A stretch of 64,000 bases of DNA from Neospora caninum Liverpool (GCF_000208865.1 NC_018387.1:1593120-1657119), one strand, 5' to 3'; positions 43,625 to 56,875 are shown, counted from the stretch's first letter. The notes: generated from the letters alone by a model not told the origin. A program made the numbers and translations.

Positions 43625-46474
43625 ATTCCAAACAGGCAGACATTCGAATCGACCCCGCGGAACGGGTGTTCGGCTTCCTCATGCTCGGGCCAGTCCTGGC
43701 CTTCGTTCGCTCGCCCTGCGTCCACCCGCCCCGCCTCGCCGACACAAACAGCCTTCGAGGCATCGGGGAGGAGCGCGTCAGAACGGGAAGAAACCCCCGA
43801 CTTCAGTGCCTGGAGTCCGCACGGCCTGACGCGCCCGCGACAGAGAGAAGAGGAGAGAAGGGGAGAGAAGAACAGGGAGAGAAGGGGAGAGAAGAACAGG
43901 GAGAGAAGGGGAGAGAAAAACAGGGAGAGAAGGGGAGAGAAGGAGAGGGAAGGGGAGAGAGGAGAGAAGGAAGTGCGAGAGAAGAGACCGGAGAGAGAAG
44001 GACGACAGACGGGAGAGGAGACGGGCAGCAAAGGAAGAGCGTGCAGCCAGACAAAGACACCGAGGCGAGTTGGAAAAGCAGAGAAGCCGAGAAATTAAGA
44101 GCAGCAGAAAAAGGACCCGGCGGTTGCTGGCCCCGACAAGAAGGCGTGCGGGCATCCGGAAAATCGAGGGGGATGAAGGGGGGAGACGAAAGACTTGACA
44201 GCGTCCGTTAAGGAGAACCACGCACTGTACAGACAGCAGGGAAGAACGAGGGAGAAGCAGAGCCTGAGGAGAAGCAGAGAAGAACCAACTGGGCACGGCT
44301 GGTCGTGTCCGATTAAAAAGCCAATGCTCGAACGGGAAAGGCGGGCGGGCGGCGAAGAACAGTCCTACCGCGTGTCGTCAACTGTGTGTTGACTAAATGC
44401 AAGCTAAACGGAGAAAAGAAGAGGTCGTACGGCGAGGGAACGGCGGTTACACAGAGAGACAACACGTTTCGCCAGTCGCTTTGTGGAGGCTGCATGCGCG
44501 CGCGCCGGTCCGAAGCGGTTGAAGAGAAATCGAGCGAGACAGAAAAGGGGAAGAGAGAGAGACGGGGCAGCTAGACTAATCTACAGACGCTTAGTGTGTT
44601 GCTAGCGAAAAGGATCTTCACACAAGGTTTACGGGAAGGTTCTCGTGGAATGGCAAAAACGACAAAAACACCGCGCGTTCGGAGACACGGCGCATGCGCA
44701 GTGTCTGTACATATCAGTGAGCACTCGAGGGAAAAAGCCGAATTGAGCGTGGAAAGCACTTTTAGTCCAGTGTGGATCGAGCCCGCCTTGGCCCGCTTGT
44801 GTGTTGCAACTCCTCGAACAGATTCAATGCAAGACAAACGCACGATCGCTCTCTCAACGGGCAGCTGTCCGGAGAGAGGCGCACCATCGACGCGAGGCAA
44901 AACGGCAGGCACTTCGAGTGTGTCAGCAACTTTTTCCAGTTTCGTCCTGGTGTCTCCAATCTATTCGGGGAGTTCCGAGAGCGCCGCCTCGGAAGCACAG
45001 GAGGTTCATACGCGAAAGGATACTTGGGTTGCGGCCTTTGAACAGGAAACGAAAAAACGGAAAACTCCGTCTCATGAATCGCGTGCGAGGGACGAAAGCA
45101 CTCTAGTCCACATCACCCGAGCGCTAACAAAAACCCTCGGGAGTTTTCGTCTTAAGTGCCTGCGCCTTCTGTTCCTAACTCGTACCAAAAATGCTTGCTC
45201 TAGAAAAAGGCCAGAAACCGTAGGAAGCGCGGGGATGCGAAAGCGATCGCGAACATCTCTGGGTGGTATGTGGCTGCCTACACGCCCCACACGAGAAGGG
45301 CGGTTTGAAGGACGGACAGTTGAGACGGAGCAAGAGGACTTTCACAGATTTTGGACTGTCTCAAGATCCTGTCTTTCCACAACTGGGCAGCGCCCGGCTT
45401 CCCGGAAACGTTTACAGAAGGTTTACAGCCTCTCTAAGTGAAGAGAGCGCCAGGCTTCGCTGATACTGGCGAGAAAGCACTGGTTCTAACCTCACGCGCC
45501 TCTCGGGAATTCCGGGGATCCACGGTGGTTGCCTCGCCTTTTCTGAAGGCGTGGGACGTGAAAGGCTGAAACCGTAGCCCGCCAGATAGGAAGTGTGGCA
45601 GTCGCTGTCTAGCCAGCACTGCACGTCAGGCGAGCCCTCGCAGCGTCTTTTTTCTGTTTCCAGTGTTTCGCACGTACTCAACTCGACGACGAACAGCGCC
45701 TTTAGGTGTCGCTCGCCCCTTACATCTTGGCGCCCCAGGGTAGTGCTTGCCGCTCAGATTGTGTGATTCACTGAGATCCGCAGGAGTTACGGCACACACT
45801 CGAAAGAGTGCGTCCTCTCAGCAAGGGACAACAACATTTGAAAAAAACGGCGCAACCCAATCCAGTTTCCAGCCTTCTCAGTTCACACATGAAAACCTAC
45901 ACTTAAGGCAGAACATTCGTCTCCGTCCACCGCCACGCTTTTCTCCGCTCCTCGTCTCGTTTTCGCCCTCTCTGGTCAGCGGCTCCTCTTTGTCTCCGAT
46001 CCACGATTGCGGTGCACGTCCCTTCACTCTCCCCTCTCGTCTATCCCCTCCACTGTCGTTCTGTCTCTTGAAACCTCTCATTCCTTGCCACACTTTTTGG
46101 CTCGCAACCACAGAGCTTTCCCACATTGGCTCCTCGCTTCTCGAGCCGCCTCTCGGACCTCTCCGGCTGATTCGCCACCTTGCGTCCCTCGTTTTCCTCT
46201 CTCGCGCGTTCCAAGAAGCGCGTTCATTCACTGCCGCCAAACGCCCCGCGAGGCATTCACGACTCTCTGTCGCCTGCTGCCTCCGCTGTCTCCTGCCTAC
46301 CCTCCATCTCCCTCTCTTCCGTCCTCGTTCCGTCTCTCAACGAAGCGCCTTCCTCCGTCCGCAGTCCCCGCCAGGAACGGCGGGGGGGGGGGGGGGGGGG
46401 GGCCGATACATCTCAACACAACACAGATGAAACGACTACCGCCCGGACTCTCACTGGCTGCGACAACGCAGTCG
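43625..46474. other. Intergenic between two minus-strand genes
   Basis: Contains the promoter and 5' leader of the 35-43 kb gene on the left and the 3' flank of the PH/C2 gene on the right. It includes a 24-bp repeat (43871-43942) and a run of about 20 G (46382-46401). A plus-strand frame of 281 codons (44596-45441) opens without an ATG at its left end and shows no domain, so it is not called as a gene. Confidence 0.6.
43871..43942. repeat. 24-bp purine repeat, three copies
   Basis: Unit AACAGGGAGAGAAGGGGAGA followed by GAAG (last base A in copy 2) repeats three times on the plus strand. On the minus strand this is a pyrimidine tract 250-320 bp upstream of the ATG at 43624, in the expected 5' leader or promoter of that gene. 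Confidence 0.9.
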
Positions 46475-49400
46475 TCACAGAATAAAGGCTCCACCCACGG
46501 CGTCGACAACCGCCGCGTTCATCGGGGCACTCTGACCCGCGTACGGCTCCTCTCCGCTCTCGAGCCGGACGGGATCTTTCGGTCCCTGACCAAAGAGGGC
46601 GTCGCCGACGATGGTGACAATGCTGCTTCGGCGCTCGCGACCGCAGCGGTCTCCAAGTGTTTCGGGTCCTCCCAGATCGCTCGCGCCATCCTCAAAACGG
46701 GCGGGGGCCCTCGACTGGGCCTCGCCATCGTCGCCCCATGCCGTTGCCCCGAGTGTCTCCGGGCCCGTGCGGCTCCACGGACCTGTCTCCTCGACCGCGG
46801 GCAAGAGTTCGGCGCCCGCCCAGAAGGCGTGGCTGTCGCGGAGGGTCACAGCAGTCGTCTGGTGAGTCACATCCGTGGGCGCATGCAGAAGCAGATTCGT
46901 CATCCAATCCGTGCGGGCCCAGCGGCTGGCGCTGACGGTTGTCTCCTCGCGGCCGCGCCGCAGCGCCTCGGCGAGCTCTGTCTCGTCGAGCGCCTCCCAG
47001 AGTGTCTCCAAGGATAGCGCCACGCCGCACCGGCGCCACAGACTGAGACGCAGCTGCTGGAGTTCCGGCAGACTGAGGAACCGCAGAAGCGGCAGCATGG
47101 CCGCGGGGCGCGTCGCGCCGTTGCGTCCCCCCTTTCCCCCGAACGGGCGGTCCTCGGGAGCGTCAACTCGCTGCTCTTCACGGGAATCGGTTGCATCCGG
47201 CTGTTGGTGCGCCGAGGAGTCGGGGCGGCGGGCCGAGGCGAGTTTGTGCGCGAAGGCCGAGAAACAAATTTCGTAGATCGCTGCTTCCACGTGGCGCCGA
47301 GCGCAGTCCCGCGCCAGGAGTTTCCAGAGCCCGCGCTTCTGCCCGCTGATGAAGGCGTGAATGATCCAGACGGCCAGGAGATACTGCAGCGGGGCGCAGA
47401 ACAGCAGGAGCAGGGAGAGCGACGCCAGGAAGAAGGCCGCCTCCGTCAAACTGCGGTTCCTCCACGAGAACAAATTGCACAGCTTCTCACCCCACACCAC
47501 CCACCGCCACAGCTTGACGAGGAACCTGGTGGATGAGGCCCGAACTTCCCGATACAGCGCCAGAAACTCGCCCCCTGGGAGCGACGGCCCGCCCCCCGAG
47601 ACAATCAGAGGTGTCTCCAGTGTCTCCAAGTCCGCGGGATCGCCGGCCGAGACAGGCGCCGTCCCGCCCAGCCCTTCCGCGGGAACCGGGGACGTCGCGA
47701 GCGAGAGCGCCGTCGGCCCCACAGCAGCCTGCACGGCCTCGCGGGGCGCGGCGCCGCTAGAACCTAAGGAATAGGACGCGGGTCCGACGCGACTTTCGAG
47801 GGCCCAGGGTAGGAGCGACGGAGAGGAAGACGAGGCGGCAGAAAGAAAAGAAACGCCCGAGTCCGGCGACAGATCCGCGGCGTGCTCTCGTGGAGCCTCC
47901 GCGGGCACGACGCGCAGGAGGACCGGAAGAAAGAGAGACGCACAGTCGAGCGGAGGACGGCGCATCGTGAGCAGCGTCAGCAGCGCCTCGAGAGCGGCAG
48001 CGACGGCAGAAGGCGAAGAGAACGGCGGCACACTCAGAACCAGCGGGACGGAGGCTCCGTTGCCGAGAAGCCCTAAACCCCCCGTTTCGCGCTTCGCTGC
48101 AGGCGCGCCAGGACCGCGAAGGTTGGGTGAGGTCTGCGGAAGGAAAATCTGGGACGGGACAAAGGGAGAAGACGCAGCGAGGGTGCTCCGCAGAGACCAC
48201 CACGAGACCCGCCCCGAAAGCCCGCTGGAGAGACGGAGCGCCGAAGTGTACGGGGAATCGACGCGCGTGAGCGCAGCCTTCGGGATGACAGGGGTGAGCC
48301 TTGGGGCGAAGAAAGAAATCAAGCGACTCCCCCACGACTGCGAGAGCGACGCCGATCTCTGCTTCCACGGGGGGAACTGCGTGCCTTCTTCCTTCTCGCC
48401 TGCCGAGGACGAGACGGGAAACCCTAACCCCGCCTCCGTCCTAGGAAGCGGCGTGAACGCGTCGCCGCATGCAAGCCTTCCTTTCTCGCCGCCGGCGCTT
48501 CTCCCCCGGCTTCTCGGACTCGCCAGCCGAGCCGATGCTGTCACCTCCGTCTGGCCCCACGTGTTCGGCGAGCTCAACCGGAGCCTTTCTTCGTCCGAGG
48601 GCTCCTCTTCCCCTGTCTCACTGGCTAAAACGCCGGGGAGGCGCATGTGTCTCCTCGCCCTCGCGCCCCCTTCCTCGCCTCCCGCCCCGCCTCGCTCGCA
48701 CAGTCTCCTTTCCGCAGACGCCGCAGATGAGTGTTCCGCGGCCGAGTCGTCTCGAAACCGCGCGCGTTTCCCTGGGGCCGCGGAAGTTCTGCCCCGCGTC
48801 CGAAAAGGCATCCCTTCGGCCTTCGCCCGCTGCTCACGCCCCTCTCTCCCATCTCGCGCCTCAGTCTTTTTCCCCGCGCTGTCTGTCTCCGCTGTGGGGT
48901 GCGCCTCACCAGGTTCCGCACAGCGCCCAGCTACCGGTCGGACGGCTGGCGAGGTCTGCGGAGCCACGAAGTAGTTGTGGGCGCTGCCGAGTTGAAACAG
49001 GTCCACCTGAGGCGGGTTCTCGCGCTCTTCCGACGCGACGAACGCGTCCGTGAAGACCAGCGCGCCCTCTTCCCCGTCTCGCCTCTCTTGTCTCTCGGCC
49101 GAGCAAACGCCCGCGCTGCTTCCGCCTGCTCCGGCCAGCAGCCCCGCCGAGTCTCCCTCGCCGCCTCGGCCCTCTCGGAGCTGCGGGAGGATCGCCACAC
49201 CGTCCGAAGGCGGCCGCTGCGCATGCACGCGAAAATGCTTCTTCATCCACTTGCGCGCAAACAGCGCAACGCCTTTGAACACTGTCTCTGGGCCTGACGG
49301 CGCAGCTGGAAGCTCGCGCGAACGCCCCACGGCCTCCGGCGACGCCGAAGATGATGAAGATGAAGACGGGGGCGCAGAGACCTTGTTTTCGTCACGAAAC

Positions 49401-52400
49401 GGGCGAGGCACAAGGCGGCGACGGCGAGGTGAGGACAGGCTAGCTGGCCCCGCGCCGGCATCGGCTCTCTGTCTGTCGCCTTGTGGGGGAGAGGGCGTGC
49501 ACGCAACGTTAGACAGCGAAGGACGCTCCTGGGCCTCGCTTGCCTCTGCATCTGGAGCGATCATCGCCTCAGGCGCAAACGGTGTCTCCTCCTTTTCGTT
49601 CCGTAGATCGTCTCCTCGTTCGTCTCTCTCTCCCTCTCCATACCCTCCTGTATCGGCCTCTTGTACGCCGTCGCTCTCTCCCAGGTCGCCTCCGTCTGCA
49701 CGGGGAAGTCCTTCGAGACGCGCCTCGCCCCTCTCACTCGCCTGCTGCTCCACAACCCCTTTCACCGCTTCTCCTCTGTCGCGTGCGGCGCCATCTTCTA
49801 CACCATCTTCTGTTCTCTCGTCCTCCTGTCTCGCTTCTTCGTCTCCACCTTCTTCCCTCGTTCCGTCCTCCCCACCTTCTCTCCCGTCTTCTCCTCTCGC
49901 TTCGTCCTCTTCTTCTCTCGCTGCGTCCTCTTCTTCTCTTGCTTCTTCCTCTTCTTCTCTCGCTTCTTCCTCTTCTTCTGTTGCTTCGTCCTCTTCTTCT
50001 CTCGCTTCTTCCTCTTCTTCTGTTGCTTTGTCCTCTTCTTGTCTTGCTTCTTCCTCTTCTTCTCTCGCGTCTTCTCTCCATCTGCCTCGTCTTCCGCCTG
50101 TCTGTCTTGACGCCTCTGCAGTGGATACACCAAAAGGCAACGCGGAAAAGACAAACAAGGCAGCACGCGTCGAGTGTGGAACGCCTGGAATCTCTCTTTG
50201 TGTCTGTGTCACACTCAAAAACGTGAGTCTCTCCTATCTCCAGTACACGCGGCCTGCGTAACGGAGACACTTTTTACGCCTGACGTTTGCCTCGTCTCCG
50301 GCCTTCCCCCCCCCCCCCCGGCAACGCTCCTCTTACTTTTCATTTTTTCAGTTGTTCCAGTCCACCGCTCTGCGCCTGGCATCTGTTCGTCTCCTTCGTT
50401 TCTTTCTCGGCCGGGGCCCCCGGCGTCTCCGGCGCCTTCTTGACACGTGCTCGGGACGAAGTAGAAGTCTTCAGAGAGGAGCTCTGCGACAGCGAGCGAG
50501 AGGTGCGGAGCGCCGCCGGCGACGGAGAAGGCCAGGAGCATGCGAAACCAGTGGACGAAGGAGACAGCCAGTTTTCCACAGTGTTCCCGTAGTCGGCAGT
50601 TGCTCCAGAGCCCTTTCGTACCTTCTTCCCTTTCGTAGGAAGGCAGAAGAAGGAGCGGGAGGGGCGGGGGGAGTCGCCACGGCGAACAGGACGGCGAAAC
50701 GCATCCGCAGGCGATCCAGGAAAAGCGACAAGACGAGCAAGACGCAGCGGGCGATTGGGTTTCGCTCCGTTCGCGTTCCGCAGCCTGGACACGCCCGTCG
50801 CTGTCTCCTAGCCCGGGACACGACACACAAGGGAGATGCGAGGCAAGCGAGAAGGCAGACCCCGACTGAGATGTCTCTCCGTTCTCGGGGAACCTCGCGT
50901 TTCCCTCCCCAGCGGAAGCGGCGGAGGGCGCGAACGGCCAAGAGACGTGCTGGTGCTTCAGAAGGAGAACGAGCATGAACGCCAGTGGACGAGAAGGTTG
51001 CGCAGACGATGCAGAGGCTGGAGAGAAGAGCAGCTGGGCGAGCTGTCGCTGCGGTGTGAAGAGAAGAAAGAGGGGAAACTCAGTGAGGAAGTGGAGGAGG
51101 GCGGTGCCGGCCTGCGGGTGGCTGCTGAGAACCACCAGCAGCGGTGGAAGAAGGAGAAAGGCCAGAAATCGCGACGGGAGAAGCACCAGGGGAACGAGAA
51201 GGTAGAGGAGGCAGAAGAGCGAGAAGCACGGCGAGGAGAACTCGGTTACAGCCGACGCGAGAGACACGAACTCGGCGACCCTGACACGAACCGCAGAGAG
51301 AGTTGCAAGGCCCGGACACTGACAAGGTGCGAGGGACAGAACACGAGACGCCGCGGCGACGGCGCGGACACTGAGAGCCGTGTGACGAGGAAATGAGCAG
51401 AACGACACAAGTGCACATCCGAAGCGCCTCACCGCGACCGACAGCCTCCCGGAGCGTTCACTCACACCAGACAGATCCACATCCCAGAAACTGGGCGGCG
51501 GGTTTACCCGCGGTGCCGTCGCCAGAGCGAGACGTCTCGACGCCGCAACTTCTCGGGGGGACCGACACCAGCCTTTTTCCCCTCGACGTGGTTGGAGTGT
51601 CGCATGAGCGAATTCGCAGTTCACGTCAGAAAGCCCTTGCTGACCAGACTGGGTTGAGACCGCGACCGCTCATTATCGCAGCCTTCCATGCTGCTCTCAG
51701 CCTCCGGTCCAGCTGTATGCTTCGCGATCTCAGGCGTTTTCTGTAAACGGTTCTCTAAATCATCTGAGATTCATCCATTCATCTCCTCAATCACCGCATC
51801 TCCGCCCGCCTACCTCGTGTCGCTCCTCCTCTACTCACATGCGCCCCCCCCTCCACATGTACGTGCATATATATATATATATATATATGTATATTGACGG
51901 TGCTAAGGAGTATAGATATCTGGATAGAAAGTTGGCTGTCGCTGTAGGGTTTCGTGTGTGTTGTGTGTGAGTTAAGGCTTCTCCATTCGACGTGAGAGGC
52001 GCACCTGTCTCGGAGTCGGCCTAGCCGTTTGATTTGGAGAAGAAGTTGTTGAATCGGCAGCCAGGTGGCTCCACCTCCGGCGGCGTCGGCAGCGGCGGCG
52101 GCTCCTGTCGCGACGCCCGAGCCGTCCAGGAAGGGCTGAGGAGTATCGAAGACTTCCTCGACGGGTTGGAGATAGCTCGGCCACAAGGTGGGACTCATCA
52201 CGGAGATTTCAATGCGTCCTTCGCCGAAGAGCCGCTTCGGCTCTCTCCCCTTGTCTCCGGCGACCGCAGTCGAAGCCAGGCGCCCCGGCAGGTTCCCCTC
52301 TCGCGCAGACGCAGCTGGTCGAGTCTCCGCGCCTGGCTGTGGAGTCCCGGCGCTAGGGCCTGCTTCCCGCGCGGCCGCTGAGAGGCCAGACTCGCCGGCG

Positions 52401-55400
52401 ACGCCGGCGGCGGGCAGCGCGCGACATAAATCTGCGAGCGGGTGCTCCGCATGCGAGGAAGACGCCGGCAAGGGAAGGAGCGGCAGGGACAGGCGCTGAG
52501 GCGTCGCAGTGCCAAAGAGGTGACTGGGCACGGCGACGGACCCGACGTAGTACGCGAGGGGACAGGCCAGAGAAAGGGACAGAGCGAGGGGGGACGCGGT
52601 CGACGGCTGAGAGGCGCAGAGGAACGGACCTAGAGTAGCGGCGGGGCCTTGCCCGGACGGCGGGGGACAAGGCAGGGAAGGGGACGGATCGTGTCCTGCG
52701 CTTCGTCTCGTGGCACTATCCTCGCTTTGTCTCGGGTCGGTCCCGCCGTCTCGAGGGCGTCGCTGCTTCTCGGGGGCGCCCTGTCGCTTTTTCCCGAATG
52801 TCTCCGGAGACTGCCGAGCCCGCTCGGCCGAGAGCGAAGCCGCCGAGTAGCTCGGCGGCGGTGCTGCGTAGACATGAATCACCAGATCTTGTTGGTTGCG
52901 CGAGGCGAAGAGCGGAAGGTTCAGGCAGGGAGACGGCCGAAACACAAAGCTCGACGGCCCGAAGGCCGGGACTGGGTGGGGCGCTGCACGCGAGAAGAGC
53001 TTTTGAAATAGAGACGCGGAAGCCGCGGGAGTCGCCACAGCCGCCGCAGGGAGCGGGAGAAACGGGGAACACACCGAAGTGTCTGGTGACCCCGGAATCA
53101 GGACGCAGGGGTACAGAGAAGACTGGAAGCTGACGAGAATGTACGGCGTGTAGCCGACCGGAAAGAGGTGGACGTCGAGGGAATGCAAAACGAGAGAGAG
53201 GAGCGAACATGAGGTCGACGAAAGAGGAGGCAAGAGCGAAAAGGGATCAAACGCGTAGGGTTTCACATGCGAAGACGACGCGTTCCTCTTGTCTCCTCCT
53301 TCTCTCCTTTCGTCGCCACCCTCGAGTGTTCGCGCTCGCGCTGACGCTCGGCTGGGCCCTGTCCCTGCGACGTTCAGCCTGTCCTCTTCGTGTCTCCCGC
53401 GGCGAGGCCGAGACTCCATCGAGGCTTCCTGGAGGGGGCCTGAGGGACACCAAGAAGCCGCGCGCTGCCCGCTCGGCAGACCTTTCGGTCTGTTGGCATC
53501 TAGACCGGCCGGGCTGGGAACTGTCTCTGGAGCCACTGCGCTCGCGATACTGTTGCGAAGCGAAGACAGAAACCCAGACACCCCGGCGTCCTCATGCCCG
53601 TTCCCTTCCTCGGGCGACAATGCTGGCGCCGGCTGCAACTGTGGGGGAGGGTAGGGCGAGGGCGCCGACGAAGCAGCCTCGAAGGCTGCGCAGCGCTCAG
53701 GGCGTGCGAGAGGCGCTGAGGACGCCGCGTCCGGCGCCTCGTTCGCTCGCACCCTTCTCTCGGTATGCGCGCCTGCGTCTGTGGCGGCGAACGAGGAACC
53801 TGCGGAACGCGGAGGCGAACGCGGGATGTCAGAGAGTCCAGCTTGGAGCGCCGCAGCACGCCGTCGGTCGCACTCGCGTTTCTCGACCCAGCCGACGAAG
53901 GGCCAGAGCCAGTGAGGGAGGCCTTCGGCGCAGGCGTTGTTGTAGAGTTGCAAGTCGCGCCAGTGTACATACACCGCAGCGGCGGAGCCGAACTCTCTGC
54001 ATCGGAGGAGAGCGGCTACCCAGTCGTGGGCAGTCACAGCGTCTTGGGTGTAGAAGGTCAAAGTCTCCACGCAAGCCGCGGGAGGCGGAAGAGGCGGAAA
54101 CGCGTCGAGGTCATCGAAGTAGCCGGTGTCCGGTAACACGCTTTTAACGGCAGGCGGAGGCGCGGGAGCCGCCGAAACGGAGGCCTGTTTCCGCTTGCCA
54201 GGCGCAGCCACTTGAGAGGCCGGACAAGAAGCTATTGCCGATTCCCTCCCTGAACCATCATCCCGCGTTTCACCCGCCACGTGTCCTGAGGCCCTAGCCT
54301 CACCCGCCGAGGTCGCGTTCTCGGGTGTATGTACAGCCGGGGCCGGCGCGACACCAGCGGCGCTTTCAGAGTCCGAAGGGAGCCCCGAATTGGGAGAAAC
54401 ATATCGAAGAGAAGGGGCGCAAGCTGGCTGAAATGCCTCTTCTCTTTCGTCTCTGGCAGCAGCCATTCCCTCTTCGTCTTCTCGCTCTGAATCGCCGCTC
54501 TCGGCGTGTCGCCGCAGGCTGTCAGCGCGCTCCGCGAGTGAACGCCCAGATAGGTCGCTGCGGCCGGAGAAGTACAAATCCTCGCCTCCGTCTGCAGCTT
54601 CCATCAGGAATTGCTCGTCGAAGTGCCTGAACGCGTCATCGTCCACCGCTTCTCCGCCCGTGCCTCTGGTGGCCGACGAGGAGGAAGACCGGGACGCCGA
54701 AGAAGAAAGGTGGCCGTCCTGTTCCTCAGTGCCGTCCAGCAGCCCCGTTTCTGTCGCCTGTTTCGCCTGCTCCCCCGTGAACTCGAGGAGCGGAAACGGA
54801 AAGCGAGCTTTCTCGCCCCGTCTGTGAAGTTGAATCCGTTCGTGTCTCGATTTCTGGTCTTCTCCCTCCGGACACCCTTCGACGAGGGACGCGGACAGAG
54901 GCCGCGCGCGGACGTGCAGCGCCGATATGTCTCCTGGGTCACCGGCTTCATCCCGCTCTCTCTCTTCCTGAGGTTCCTCCTCCCCGGCATCTTGACTCAC
55001 CGCCTGCTGCGCATACCTGCCCAGAAGATGACGGCGCCTCTCGCGATCCACAGCGCTCCCCAGCCCTCCCTTGTTGGAAGGCGAAACTTCATTGTCTTCG
55101 CCACTGAGTTGAGAAAAACTTTCCTCTCGTCCATCCTGGTGCACTTGAACGAAGTGCTCATCATGAAGGCCCCCGGAACCCCGCAAGGTGCTTTGACCCT
55201 CGCTGGGAAGCGCCGTTCCGTGGTCTCTCCCCCGCGCACCTGGACGCCTGTTCTCTGAGACGCTCTCTCTCTCGATCCGTCCATCCCCGTAAAAAAGCGA
55301 AGAGGAGGAATGCAGAAGCGCGAGACTCGCCGATGCCCCTGTGCGATTCCTGCGGCTTTTCTTCTCCTCGTCTTCCCTCTTCCTGTTGGCGTGCTGCGTC

Positions 55401-56875
55401 TCGAGAGCAAGCTGCAATATATTCTGTGCATGCAAGGTCCACGTGAAGCCTTTCTGTTGCTTGTCGTACGAGAAGTTCGACAGACGAGCCGTCCGCATGT
55501 CCCACGCACACGTCGCCTGAGAGAAATCGAACAAGTCGGCGAGAGCTGAGTCGGTCACGATTGCGAGAGGCGACGACGAGCAGGCTGACCAGGCTGTAGA
55601 CGCTGACGTGGTTGAAGACAACAAATTGGACAAAAGTTTATCGGCTCCTCCCTTTTCCGCTGCCACGTTTCCAGAACTCCCCCAGTCCCCTGCCGGCGGC
55701 TCTCGCGGCTCTCCGGCGCCGGGTCGCTCGCGTGTCTCCTCTCCTCCTCCCAGGCCGTGGAGGTACTTTTGTCCATGCCCGGGAGTCTTCGTTTCGGCAG
55801 CGCGAGAGCTTCCTTCGTCTCCCGCGTCTGGCCGACGCTCCGTTGACAGACAGCAGGGTGGCGAGTGCGCACACGCCCGAGACAGATCCGCGCAAAGAAC
55901 CTGCTTTCGAGGCGGCGACCTTCTGGGGCGGAGAGATGAGAGGGAAGGAAGACGCCGGCGGGGCCTCTCTGAAGCAAGGTGGTCTTGCCGAGCTTCACCG
56001 TAAATGCTCGCGGGATCAGGCGGGGCGGCGAGCGCTGAAGAGCGTTCAGGCGCTTCAGGCGCATGCGGAACACCGGAGATTGATCCCGCCGCATCACAGT
56101 CCCTTACAGGCTCTGTCTGAGGAGACGGATGACTTTCGCGTGTCTCACAGTCGGCGATTGCCCGGGAGGCCAGAGTGCTGGCGTGCGAAGTCGCCTCGCT
56201 TTTCGGTCCGGCTTGCGGGAGAGAAGATGGCAGGGCGTAGGAAGCAAAGAGGAGGTGGGAGGTGTATCTGCAGACGTTCCTGCATTTGAGAGGGATCGAT
56301 TTGAAGGAAAAGAGGATGTGGCGGTCGAGGATGAGGAAGCGCCTTGCGAACCGGCGAGTGTGGCGAGTCTTCCGGTGCAAGAAGCCTGCTCGCATGAACA
56401 GAAGAAGGGAGCCAGCTGCGCCGGGAGAAGGCGAAACCGGGACGGGAAAGAGGGGATTCGAGGCGGGCACCGCGAAGTCGCCATCGCGAGGCGAAAAGAT
56501 GCTTCCGTTTCCGAGGTGCGATCTGTGCTCCGCAGCCGCATGCCCGGTCGTTGACCAGTCGGGCGTTCCTGCGGAAGGGGCGGACTCCCCTTGAGACGTG
56601 CCTTTCTTCTCTCTGCTTCCATCCTCCCGCTCTACCCCCCTGTGGCCCTCTGAGGCGCAAGCGTTTTCTCGAACGCGTGGATCCCGGCACGCGTCTGAAG
56701 AATTCGGCCGACCACGGTCCAGGCCTGTGACAGCGGGGCTCTGCTCCGGAGTCCCTCTGTCTTTGGTGGCCGCAGCGGGGCGCGCGTCGGGAGCCTCGCA
56801 GCACAAAAGCCCGCCTTCTTGTTTGTCTGTTCGAGAGGAGGAAGAGAGACTGCGGTTCCAGAGACCGTTTTCCAT
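46475..56875 (-). CDS. Giant PH and C2 domain membrane protein, MCTP-like C-terminal region
   Basis: Three exons, 56875-52005, 51370-50337 and 50115-46475, join in phase for 3,181 aa. Residues 154-200 open a PH domain (GFLHRKTRHTRRFARRFLIL). It continues at about 445-497 (ATCAWDMRTARLSNFSYD, FTWTLHAQNILQLALET) and closes at about 936-962 (FYTQDAVTAHDWVAALLRCR), so two insertions of about 245 and 440 disordered residues interrupt it. A C2-like domain starts near 1220 (LVLHSLDVHLFPVGYTPYIL) and ends near 1475 with its own insertion. Two hydrophobic hairpins follow, near 1660-1710 (VTEFSSPCFSLFCLLYLLVP) and near 2850-2885 (LTEAAFFLASLSLLLLFCAP). They resemble the paired spans of the MCTP/PRT_C region and are far apart because of a Glu/Arg-rich and Ser-rich linker. 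Likely a lipid- or calcium-responsive membrane-contact protein, by domain inference only. Confidence 0.82.
49890..50100 (-). repeat. Glu-rich coding repeat
   Basis: In the third exon of the PH/C2 gene, near its 5' end, the product reads as imperfect units of the type EEEEEAREEEDEA. It forms a highly charged probable coiled-coil or disordered stretch just after the second splice junction. Confidence 0.85.
51371..52004 (-). other. Intron 1 of the PH/C2 gene
   Basis: Donor CAG/GTGCGC at 52004 and acceptor GGCTCTCAG at 51371 keep phase 2. The intron carries a (TA)n run at 51867-51890. A strong internal GTGAGTG at about 51459 could mark the end of a small extra exon, for which no matching acceptor was fixed. 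Confidence 0.65.

Noticed and set aside
44596..45441. 281-codon plus-strand open frame
   Set aside because: It lies between the start of one minus-strand gene and the end of another, opens without an ATG at its left end and shows no signal peptide, domain or splice site. It is probably untranslated flank.
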